Positions 1 through 8,389 of a stretch of 34,792 nucleotides of DNA are shown here, one piece after another (the first letter of the stretch is position 1; every line of letters starts with the position of its first letter). Source of the DNA: Nitrososphaerota archaeon. GTDB lineage: Archaea; Thermoproteota; Nitrososphaeria; Nitrososphaerales; Nitrosopumilaceae. The notes beneath the pieces are model-generated. The model searched no databases. It had not been told where the DNA came from and worked only from the letters and a program-made list of their open reading frames with translations. The stretch spans positions 1-34,792 of the forward strand of contig JARPSM010000013.1 in the NCBI GenBank assembly GCA_029782475.1, given 5' to 3'. Both the position numbers and the translations under genes were made by a program.

Positions 1-370
1 TTTTTTTGTCTTTTCCATTCAAGAGAATTCTTTGATGGTGGAGAGTGTGGATTTTCATAGTAGGCTTGGCTTTTTTTCTAAATCTTTGTTTACCTTGACT
101 ATATTCTCAATGATTAATTTTGTCTGTATTGACTCCTCTTGTAATTGCATGATGATCTTCTCATGGCCGCAAGCTGACATGTATTGTATTCTGGTTTAGT
201 TGATCTTTGATCTTTTTGTCTAATGTTATTGATTTGTGCGTGAAGGTTGATACATACATACATACGCCCAAACTGTGTCTCGGCTTTGTAGTAGATGTCA
301 CGTCATGAGAGTGATCCAAGTGATACATCATCAGGCATGTCTTTCCAGTCTGGAAGGTCTGAACGCACTG

Positions 371-694
371 CTACCAGGGATTCGTTATCAGGCATTCTAC
401 CCACCGACCACCGCTGAAACGCCAACGAGGGCTCCGGACTTTGCACGCATCAGGGTTGCCTCTGCTGGAATCATCGCGTGTGCAGGTACTGTATAAAACT
501 GCTCTTGGAACTGTATCATGAAGAGTATTCCTCTCTTTGATACCTGCTCTCTCTCCTCTTAGCAGTGTATCTGCATGTACTGCCGGAACCGGCGGAAATG
601 CAATGCTGGCAGTTTGTTTGGTGCATCGTTCCACCTGTATTTGTGAATTGTTTAGATTGGTTTCATTTACACTGTATGAATCATTTGAATTCAT
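371..694 (-). CDS. hypothetical protein (uncertain)
   Basis: 107-aa ORF with a strong Shine-Dalgarno-like AAGGAGGAAACC just before the ATG; no recognisable domain; the region looks more GC-rich than its surroundings. Confidence 0.35.
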   Translation of the reverse strand: MNSNDSYSVNETNLNNSQIQVERCTKQTASIAFPPVPAVHADTLLRGERAGIKERNTLHDTVPRAVLYSTCTRDDSSRGNPDACKVRSPRWRFSGGRWVECLITNPW

Positions 695-808
695 TTGGTT
701 TCCTCCTTAAAGGACTGTACCGCACACCCATCCGCTGAGTCGGTTTCCAGCTTGCGCTAAAAATAAAATGGGTTTGGGCCAGCAGGCTCAGTCAGGAAAA
801 AAATTATT

Positions 809-1039
809 CTAGAGTTTTGACTCTATCTTTTTGAGAATGTCTATCATCTCTGTGTGGTTTTGTTTCTGCGATGATATCATCTCCTTCTGCGATGATATCA
901 TCTCCTTCTGCGATGATGCTATCTCCTTGAGAATCTCTGTCTGTTTGCCTGAGCGTTCATCAAGATGTTTCAGGATTGTATTTTGCTCGTTGAATCGCTC
1001 ATGCAGCTTCTTTGCCACATTGTCTGTTGCAAGCATCAT
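809..1039 (-). CDS. coiled-coil protein with heptad repeats, probably 5'-truncated by the adjacent IS
   Basis: MMLATDNVAKKLHERF...SSQKEMISSQKEMISSQK; the frame stays open upstream as SIIAGAVGIY (TM-like) up to the IS end near 1066. Confidence 0.5.
   Translation of the reverse strand: MMLATDNVAKKLHERFNEQNTILKHLDERSGKQTEILKEIASSQKEMISSQKEMISSQKQNHTEMIDILKKIESKL
865..927. repeat. 21-bp tandem repeat x3 (tctgcgatgatatcatctcct)
   Basis: Period of exactly 21 nt starting at 865, 886 and 907; third copy diverged; encodes a 7-aa coiled-coil heptad. Confidence 0.85.
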
Positions 1040-1153
1040 GTATATTCCTACGGCACCGGCAATAATAGATGAGTTGTGTAATTATTTTTAAGTATGGGTT
1101 TTGAGTAGGTTAATTTCCAGAAATTCGCCTATATTGAATTTGTAGGCACAAAT

Positions 1154-1916
1154 TTGACTAAAATTCAAAATGTTGTCAAAAACCATTTCAATTACGCAAT
1201 TGATCTAAAGAATGCAGGGCACAGATCGGCTGTACATCCAAGAAAAAAGGCGATTCTATGGCAAAAATCGTGCGTAAATTGCTGTTGGATTGCATCAGAA
1301 ATGGTATCCAGACAGGTTTGGTTGGTAGATAGAGAATTTTTTTCAACTGGTGTGATTCATGAATTGAAACTAACAAAAAAAATATTTCTAATGCCTGCAG
1401 TAAAGACTTTGGTAGTCAAAAATGCAATAATGGAATACGTTGCAGGGACAAGGGCAGCGATATCTGAATGTAAAATTCATTCTGCATCAGGGCATGTTGA
1501 ATCATACACTCTGGTGATCATTCCGAATCCAAATCCAAAACTTGCCAAGTCCGAGATTACAGACCAACCTGGTATTTGCAACAAACATGCCAAAAGGAAA
1601 AATATTTGGAGATCTCCATTCTCTGCCAGAAGAATATCGTGCAAGATGGGGGATTGAGACAGGCTATTATGCATGTGTGGAAAAGTTTAGGCCTAGAACG
1701 ACAAGCAGGAATCATTCTGTAATATATTTCTATTTTCTCTATTCGTTAATTTTGTTTAATACATGGATAATTGCAAACACTATGTTTGCAAAGGGAAATT
1801 CTTACAACAACGACAAGCCGATTTTAAACATCGCAATGCTGAAATGTATTATGGAGATGATTGTCGTGGATTGGTTTAGAGACCGAGGAAAGTATCATTT
1901 GGAATGCAAAAGATGA
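1154..1916 (+). pseudogene. frameshifted DDE transposase (IS4-like YRxRWxIExxY motif)
   Basis: ORFs 1154-1657 and 1542-1916 are in different frames and together give a transposase-like sequence ending LPEEYRARWGIETGY... Confidence 0.6.
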
Positions 1917-2026
1917 GTCACTTTTCCATCTACTAGTTATGGATATGATTACAGTAGATTGGTTTAGAGACCGTGGAAAATATCATTTGGGATGCAAAGA
2001 ATGAGTCACTTTTCCATCTACTGATT
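1851..2026. repeat. imperfect 88-bp tandem duplication of the transposase 3' end / IS right end
   Basis: atggagatgatt...ttccatctactagtt (1851-1938) versus atggatatgatt...ttccatctactgatt (1939-2026). Confidence 0.85.
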
Positions 2027-2030
2027 ATCA

Positions 2031-2201
2031 GGTTATTTTACTGAAAATGAATCATCATTGTTTGGATTTCCAAATGCCATGTTACTCTATGCGTTAATGC
2101 CCTTTGCATTAATCTGGTTTGGTACTAGAAAAGATGGATGTGGAAGTTGTAATCAAACATATAATATTTCAGAAACAGAGCATGAAAAAAATAAAAAATG
2201 A
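2031..2201 (+). pseudogene. 3' fragment of a membrane protein truncated at the IS right end
   Basis: Open frame GYFTENESSLFGFPNAMLLYALMPFALIWFGTRKDGCGSCNQTYNISETEHEKNKK* with no proper start. Confidence 0.45.
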
Positions 2202-2369
2202 TATTTAATTTTTTATCAAAGCAGATAAAATTATAGCAGTTCAAATAATGATTTTCATGAAATATAGAAAGATTTGACTTGGAAACCTGTCTGTTCAAAC
2301 TGAAATAACAATTGGATAAATGAATTTAAAATAAAGTATATTCAGTTTAAATGGAAAATAGGATTTGAA

Positions 2370-2534
2370 ATGACTGAACAAGATGAATATCATCAAAAAG
2401 ATATGTATGAATTACTAGATGAAATTAATACAAAAACTAAATTTTGGTTCCAAAAATTAAAAGAACAATCAAAAAATACAAGTATGAAAATGCAAGTAAT
2501 CATAATTAAGAATCTATTTTTTTGCAATGACTAA
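2370..2534 (+). CDS. small hypothetical protein (54 aa)
   Basis: ATG-initiated ORF MTEQDEYHQKDMYELLDEINTKTKFWFQKLKEQ...; converges with and overlaps the MTase at 2514. Confidence 0.35.
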   Translation: MTEQDEYHQKDMYELLDEINTKTKFWFQKLKEQSKNTSMKMQVIIIKNLFFCND

Positions 2535-3398
2535 ATCTACATCATAATTCAAAGTTGCACGTGGATTGAGTTTTAAATTCCAAGGTATGTGAGAAAAAGT
2601 ATTTGTTTGTAAAGTAATTTTAAAGTCTAAATTCTGTAAATTTGTGCGTAATAATTTTTCATTAAGAGGATTTTTTACAGAATTAATTCCCCTATCAAAA
2701 TCATATGGATCACTAATAACAAAATACCCCTTATGGATTTGTTTTGAAACATGTTTTAAAAAGTCCATAGGTTCAACAAGTTCTAAAACATTTAGTGCCA
2801 GAATAAGATCAAAAGATAATTTTCCAAATATAGGAGATAAAAAGTCGGCTACAACATAATCAAGATTATTTTTGGATAATTTTTTTGCAATTTTTAAAGC
2901 GAAAAAGGATCTATCAACACCAAACACCATCTTGTGATATTTAGCTAAAAAGGAAGTGGTAATACCAATAGAGCACCCATACTCCAAAACAAGATTAGAC
3001 TTTTGTAAAGAATTAAGATTTTTTTGTATTTCAGAATAGAATTTTGAAGATTTACTGTTTTGATATATCAGTGACCATCGTTCTTCAAGGGCAGTTCTAT
3101 CTTCATGGGTTTGAGAAATATTTGATAATGAAGATTTACAAAATTTCTTGAGTTTTATACTTTCAATTAATCGATAGAGTTTGCCTCCTAGTTTTTTACG
3201 TGATGAAAGATAAAGAGAAAAATCATTCCATAGAATAGGTATTTTTTCAATTATAGGGTATTGTCCATTACATTTGGGACATTCTAAAATTCCTTCAACT
3301 ATTTCCTTGTCTTGTTTGAATGAATCTAATTCTAATTTTGAGCCGCAATTTATGCATTTTAAAAATTCAAGGCTAGATTCTAACATGTTAGATGACAA
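2514..3398 (-). CDS. class I SAM-dependent methyltransferase with N-terminal Trm112-like zinc ribbon
   Basis: CINCGSKLEL...CPKCNGQYPIIEKIPIL, then VLEYGCSIGITTSFLAKYHKMVFGVD (motif I). Confidence 0.75.
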   Translation of the reverse strand: MSSNMLESSLEFLKCINCGSKLELDSFKQDKEIVEGILECPKCNGQYPIIEKIPILWNDFSLYLSSRKKLGGKLYRLIESIKLKKFCKSSLSNISQTHEDRTALEERWSLIYQNSKSSKFYSEIQKNLNSLQKSNLVLEYGCSIGITTSFLAKYHKMVFGVDRSFFALKIAKKLSKNNLDYVVADFLSPIFGKLSFDLILALNVLELVEPMDFLKHVSKQIHKGYFVISDPYDFDRGINSVKNPLNEKLLRTNLQNLDFKITLQTNTFSHIPWNLKLNPRATLNYDVDLVIAKK

Positions 3399-3480
3399 AT
3401 CAATAGGTTTTGAATTAATAATTCTTTGATAGTAAAAATCAAGGTAATCTTAAATGGAGTAATTCGGAATTTTATTCAAA

Positions 3481-4677
3481 TTGGGAGAATTTCAAGAATT
3501 TGCAGATGCTTTGTTTGGACAATTATCAGTTGAAATTAATGAAGAAAAAGAAATTGTAGAACTAGCAACCAAGGCTAGGGACGATATTGCAGACAAAGTA
3601 CAATTCAAAGAATTAGATGTTATTGCGACTGAAATATTACCTGATTTTAAAAATAAAATAAAAGAATTTGTAGGAATACAAATTCCAGAAAATATTTCGT
3701 TAAAATTTCCAGAATTAGAAGAGTTGAAAAGAATCAAGGGAAACAAAGTATTTGCAGATAAAGAATCAAAAGAATTTGTCAGAGAATTATTTAATGCAGT
3801 TGCAAAAGAAAACCTAACAAAGATTGCAGAATTGATGCAACAAGATACTGCAAAATATTTAGTATATTCTACATATGCTATTCAATACATTTCAAAAATT
3901 ACAACAACATATGGAGATTATTTAGACTCTGAAATTTATTTGAATAAATTCATTTTGTCAAGATATCCACAAATAATTTTACATAAACAAGGTGAACCAT
4001 ATGATTCAAGATTTCAAAATGTTAACTCAGGATATTTAGGAGCAGTGAAAATGACAGTTCTTGAAGAATTAATTCATTCAACGCAAGAAAATCTTCAACA
4101 AGTAAACAAAAGAGCAGCAATGGAAGTAAATAAAATAAATGAAGAGTTGGCCAAAATCATCTTATCATTAGATACTGAAACAATCAATAAATTATCAGAG
4201 TATTGTCAATTACAAGCAGTTCCAGATGATTTTCCATTTGCAAAAAAAGCTAATTTATTTTTCTTTTTGAATCCAGATCACTTCTTAATTGAACAAATTG
4301 GACCAGATGTAATGACATTCACTCATGTAAAAATAGATCCTAAAATTGGAGAATCAATTCCAGAGTTACTAGATATTTACAAAAGATGGTTAGTTCCAAT
4401 CCAACAACATCATGCTGCATTTACTGCAATGGAGGGAATGGCAGCATTTGTTATTGAAAAAATCCTAAAAGATGATCAAGATTTTCAAAATTATTTATCA
4501 ACATTCATGGGAACTGACTTTTCATCATATCAAGTAAGGAAAAGTATGGGTAAGGACTTTACAAAAATACTATATGAAAAACTAGGTAAAGATACGTTCA
4601 AAAAAATGATAGAAATCCCTCCAAATACCAGAGAACTCAAGGAGCCACAACTATATCTTAAAAAACTGAGTTTGTAA
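3481..4677 (+). CDS. conserved hypothetical protein (398 aa)
   Basis: Long TTG-started ORF, normal composition, 3 nt upstream of the SirB1-like gene. Confidence 0.6.
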   Translation: MGEFQEFADALFGQLSVEINEEKEIVELATKARDDIADKVQFKELDVIATEILPDFKNKIKEFVGIQIPENISLKFPELEELKRIKGNKVFADKESKEFVRELFNAVAKENLTKIAELMQQDTAKYLVYSTYAIQYISKITTTYGDYLDSEIYLNKFILSRYPQIILHKQGEPYDSRFQNVNSGYLGAVKMTVLEELIHSTQENLQQVNKRAAMEVNKINEELAKIILSLDTETINKLSEYCQLQAVPDDFPFAKKANLFFFLNPDHFLIEQIGPDVMTFTHVKIDPKIGESIPELLDIYKRWLVPIQQHHAAFTAMEGMAAFVIEKILKDDQDFQNYLSTFMGTDFSSYQVRKSMGKDFTKILYEKLGKDTFKKMIEIPPNTRELKEPQLYLKKLSL

Positions 4678-4680
4678 TAA

Positions 4681-5499
4681 TTGGAAGAAAAATTTGATCC
4701 ATTAGTTGCAGAGTGGCTTGCATTTGTAAAGAATCCAAATTTCAACTTGGTCGAAAAATGTCTCAAGTTTTCACAAATTTTAGAATATCCAGATCTAAAT
4801 GTGGATGATTATATTCAAAAAATCAATCATATTGGAAAATCACTAAAAGAATCAATCAGTGATGTGAAAAATCCAACGTATTTGATTTCAATGTTAAACG
4901 AATATCTTTTTGAAAATTTAGCTTTTAGTGGAGATGATGATGACTACTATAACCCAAAAAATAATTTTCTAAATGAAGTAATTGATAAAAAAACAGGACT
5001 TCCGATCACCATTTCAATTCTATATGTGGAAATTGCAAAATTTATTGGATTAGAATTAAAGATAGTGGGATTTCCCAGTCATGTTTTGGTAAAATACAAT
5101 GAAGAGATGATTTTGGATCCATTTTATGATGGGCGTTTGCTAGATATAGATGACTTGCAAGATATTCTTGATGTAAATTATGGAGGACAATTAGAATTTA
5201 AACCAGAATTTCTTGATGAAGTCGAACCAGAACAAATACTTGTAAGACTAACTAGAAATTTAAAAAATTCTTACGTCCAATCATTTGTTTATGAAAAAGC
5301 TTTACGATGTGTAAACATGGTATTATCTATTGAACCAGAATCACCTGAAGATATCAGAGACAAAGGGATTTTAGAAGACAGATTAAAAAATTATGAAATT
5401 GCTTTAAAATATTTGAATAAATATTTAGAAATAAACCCAAATGCAGAAGATGTAGATTTTATTTTAGAATTAATTAGAAGTATAAAGACAAAAAATTAA
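4681..5499 (+). CDS. SirB1-family transglutaminase-like protein with TPR-like C-terminus
   Basis: NNFLNEVIDKKTGLPITISILYVEIAKFIGLELKIVGFPSHVLVKY...ILDPFYDG. Confidence 0.75.
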   Translation: MEEKFDPLVAEWLAFVKNPNFNLVEKCLKFSQILEYPDLNVDDYIQKINHIGKSLKESISDVKNPTYLISMLNEYLFENLAFSGDDDDYYNPKNNFLNEVIDKKTGLPITISILYVEIAKFIGLELKIVGFPSHVLVKYNEEMILDPFYDGRLLDIDDLQDILDVNYGGQLEFKPEFLDEVEPEQILVRLTRNLKNSYVQSFVYEKALRCVNMVLSIEPESPEDIRDKGILEDRLKNYEIALKYLNKYLEINPNAEDVDFILELIRSIKTKN

Positions 5500-5666
5500 T
5501 CAATAATTGAATCTACATCAGTTCCTTTTTTGATCATAGAGATTTCATGACGAGCAATTTTGTTTCTTAGTGCTTGTTTGAGGATATCAACTTCACTTCT
5601 AAGTAATGCAATTTCGTCTTCAAGTTTTGCAACTCTCTCATAGATGGTTTCAGCTTCTGAACTCAT
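5496..5666 (-). CDS. small coiled-coil protein (56 aa)
   Basis: Manual translation MSSEAETIYERVAKLEDEIALLRSEVDILKQALRNKIARHEISMIKKGTDVDSIID*; not in the supplied ORF track. Confidence 0.6.
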   Translation of the reverse strand: MSSEAETIYERVAKLEDEIALLRSEVDILKQALRNKIARHEISMIKKGTDVDSIID

Positions 5667-5877
5667 AATTATCTATCAGCAAAAATTTGTCTTAAAAAGT
5701 TATGGGTAAATGTTTTGATGGACAGGTGGGTTTTTTTGAACTATAATTCAGACTAGGAAATATTGACTTTTTCTTTTAAAGACTGACTATTTTAGGCATA
5801 ATTTTCATTCAAAAAAGGTCTCAATCATACTCTTTCTAGATTTAATTTAATCATAAATTGTAATTTTAAAAAGATTT

Positions 5878-6843
5878 TTGTATTCTTGTTTTGAAGAAAA
5901 TGAATTGGATTACTTGCCATTTGTCAAATTCTTAAAATCTCAAATTTCTGATGATGTTTCTTGCAGTTTTGAACAAATTGAGCAAATTTTAGGAAAGCCT
6001 ATGCCTAGTTCTGCATACAAATATCCCGCATGGTGGGCAAATTCCCCTACTCATACACTGATGAATGCCGTTTTACATGCTGGATGGATGTCAAAAAAAA
6101 CAAATTTACAAAAAAAGACTGTTTCATTTTACAAGGATTCTTTGGCAATACAAAAGGCAGTATTAACTAAAGGTAAAAAAATAAAAAAACATACAATCGA
6201 TTTGGAAAAAGAAAAAGAATTTAGAAGAAATAGAGATACTCAATTGGAAAAAGAAAAACCCGATTTTGTTGTTGGTGGTAAAAATATCTATTTTGAACAG
6301 TTGATTGATGAATTTGTTTCCCATATTACTAAAGGTAAAACCGAAATTTACAATGAAGCAAGTGTTCAGTATGAACTTGCAATGTTTCTTAGAGAGAAAA
6401 TTCCAGATTATAAAATTCAACTAGAACGAAATGTAAAATTCTTTAATTTAGAAAAAAAGAATTTTGTGAAAAAAGAGATCGATATTGTATTGTTTATCAA
6501 GTCTCAAAATAAGAAATTTGCAATTGAAATAAAATTTCCAGTAAATGGTGAAATACCAATTCAAATGTTTCATTTTTGCAAAGATGTTAAATTCTTAGAA
6601 CAATTAAAAGAATCAGGCTTTACTGACAATTTCTTTTTAGCTCTTACCCCTCATAGATCTTTTTGGAACGATAATGGGAAACAAGGTACAATATATGAAA
6701 AATTTAGAAAAGAAAAAGAATTGTATGGAAAAATCAAAAATGACATCGGCGATAGTACAGAAAAAGTGAATCTCAATGGCAGGCACAAAATTAATTGGCT
6801 TTCAATAAATGATACTGTAAGATACTTTGTAATGAGAGTCTAG
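5878..6843 (+). CDS. DUF7662-like N-terminal domain fused to a PD-(D/E)XK nuclease-like domain
   Basis: N-term SFEQIEQILGKPMPSSAYKYPAWWANSPTHTLMNAVLHAGWMSKKTNLQKKTVSFYK; C-term EIDIVLF...KKFAIEIKFP (D...ExK). Confidence 0.65.
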   Translation: MYSCFEENELDYLPFVKFLKSQISDDVSCSFEQIEQILGKPMPSSAYKYPAWWANSPTHTLMNAVLHAGWMSKKTNLQKKTVSFYKDSLAIQKAVLTKGKKIKKHTIDLEKEKEFRRNRDTQLEKEKPDFVVGGKNIYFEQLIDEFVSHITKGKTEIYNEASVQYELAMFLREKIPDYKIQLERNVKFFNLEKKNFVKKEIDIVLFIKSQNKKFAIEIKFPVNGEIPIQMFHFCKDVKFLEQLKESGFTDNFFLALTPHRSFWNDNGKQGTIYEKFRKEKELYGKIKNDIGDSTEKVNLNGRHKINWLSINDTVRYFVMRV

Positions 6844-6846
6844 ATT

Positions 6847-7584
6847 TTGATCAAAATCAACAAAGAATCAGACATCACATATCTTAATGCATCAGTTACG
6901 GATTTTGCAGATTCTCTAGGGTACTGTGAGTACAAAATCCCACTATCAATTCAAGGGATTAAACCCAAACCTTCCCAGGCATTGATTCAAGGAACTAAAG
7001 CTCATTCTGCTGAAGAAAAATATGAAGCAGAACATGTTGAACTAGAACCAGTATCAGTTGAGCAAATTGAGGATAAAGAAGAAGACATTGAGTTTGCTCG
7101 AGAAAACATTCACTCTACCTTGATGATGCCCTTTGAATTTCCAAAAGAGAATGTATTGCTAACACTATCAGGCAGAATCGATAAAATTCTTAGAATTGAT
7201 GAAACTCTAGTAGTTCAAGATGACAAGTTTGCAGGTAGGCCTCAAGTGTATGATGGCAAGACACAGCCTTATCCTAGTCAACTACTGCAAGTGTTAGCAT
7301 ATCTCAATTCCAGTTTTTCAGCAAAAAGAAAACCAGATGTGGACGATTTTTTTGAAATGCCTCATACTCAGAAAAAATGGCAGATTAGAATTTGTGACAG
7401 AAAGACTAGAGAACCATACAAAGTATTCTCAGAAATACAAGATGCTTTCTCACTCCATTATCTACACACATCATTGCAGAAATTTACAACCATTTCACTT
7501 GGTATGGATGAACCTGAACACCACAATAGTGTAAACAAGTGTAATGCGTGTAATTTGAAATCTTTTTGTGATTATAAAATTTAG
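6847..7584 (+). CDS. Cas4/RecB-like PD-(D/E)XK nuclease with putative Fe-S cluster
   Basis: GRIDKILRIDETLVVQDDKF core; N-terminal Cys (GYCEYKI) plus C-terminal CNACNLKSFC (CxxC-x5-C). Confidence 0.7.
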   Translation: MIKINKESDITYLNASVTDFADSLGYCEYKIPLSIQGIKPKPSQALIQGTKAHSAEEKYEAEHVELEPVSVEQIEDKEEDIEFARENIHSTLMMPFEFPKENVLLTLSGRIDKILRIDETLVVQDDKFAGRPQVYDGKTQPYPSQLLQVLAYLNSSFSAKRKPDVDDFFEMPHTQKKWQIRICDRKTREPYKVFSEIQDAFSLHYLHTSLQKFTTISLGMDEPEHHNSVNKCNACNLKSFCDYKI

Positions 7585-7587
7585 AAT

Positions 7588-8072
7588 CTAATTTGTTTCT
7601 GCATTATCTGCCACCATTCGAGCAAATGCGCTATTTAGTTCACTAACAATTCTTAATGAAATTTTGGATAATTTTTGCATTGTTTCAAAACTATCCCATG
7701 TAGGATTCAGCCCTTTCAGTATTGATGTAACTTCCATATTTTCAATAATGGGATCAATCCTTTCAGGAATGATGTACAATGCATTGTATGTCCATTTGAT
7801 CACGAATATCTTCAATTCTTGTCAAGTCATCAAATAGTGCTTTATTGATAATTCCCCTTTCCAATAGAAATTGCTTTGTAAATTACAGCTAAATTTGCTT
7901 CTAGAGTATTTTTTCGTGTAGTGAATTCGTTGCGATGTTCTTCAACAAACTGATTTGAATTGATTTTATCGCCTATTTTCATTACTGCCAAACATCTGGC
8001 AAATTGTGGACGTATATCAAAACCATAATTTTTATCAAAATCAAATTCTTTGAGAACTTTGCAAGCCTTCAC
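7588..8072 (-). pseudogene. frameshifted hypothetical gene
   Basis: ORFs 7842-8072 and 7588-7815 abut; the third frame carries the bridging peptide IINKALFDDLTRIEDIRDQMD, implying two frameshifts. Confidence 0.5.
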
Positions 8073-8121
8073 GACGGCCTGTTAGTCGTTTTAGGTTATT
8101 TAGTGTAATTGTGTAAAAAAC

Positions 8122-8283
8122 CTATAATTCAAATTCCTGACGGCATTTTTCACATTTTGCTCTCTCTTCTCCAGGAGACCCAAGAATGAAAATTTTACCA
8201 ATTGTTTTACAAAGAGGACACATACCAGTGGTTGCATTTTTTGGACCAGTACGAATGATTTTTTGTGATTTTCTTCGTCCCAT
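8122..8283 (-). CDS. small zinc-ribbon protein (53 aa)
   Basis: Manual translation MGRRKSQKIIRTGPKNATTGMCPLCKTIGKIFILGSPGEERAKCEKCRQEFEL*; two CxxC knuckles. Confidence 0.8.
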   Translation of the reverse strand: MGRRKSQKIIRTGPKNATTGMCPLCKTIGKIFILGSPGEERAKCEKCRQEFEL

Positions 8284-8311
8284 GAAAAAACTTTGTGAAT
8301 CGGTCTATTAA

Positions 8312-8331
8312 GTTTTAATGGCGCGGGGAGA
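8312..8331. repeat. att-like direct repeat, copy of the tRNA-Ser 3' end (distal copy)
   Basis: gttttaatggcgcggggaga, identical to 11961-11980. Confidence 0.85.
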
Positions 8332-8389
8332 TAGTCAGACGCTTGAATTTTGCACTAGATACGAATTTTTGCTCTAGGAACAAATGGCA

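Larger units (their letters stand above)
1066..2026 (+). mobile_element. decayed insertion sequence with a DDE transposase remnant
   Basis: Left end TAGATGAGTTG... recurs at 18840; both right-end copies read ...CATCTA (reverse complement TAGATG); frameshifted transposase inside. Confidence 0.6.

Noticed and set aside
245-270. catacatacatac tetranucleotide repeat
   Set aside because: Only about three units, in non-coding or uncertain sequence; no link to a gene frame.
1542-1657. Programmed frameshift in the transposase
   Set aside because: The motifs resemble IS4-like transposases, which do not generally use frameshifting, and the element has other signs of decay; pseudogenisation is simpler.
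6847-7584. Cas4 as part of a CRISPR-Cas locus
   Set aside because: No Cas1/Cas2, effector genes or repeat-spacer array in the window; called only Cas4-like.
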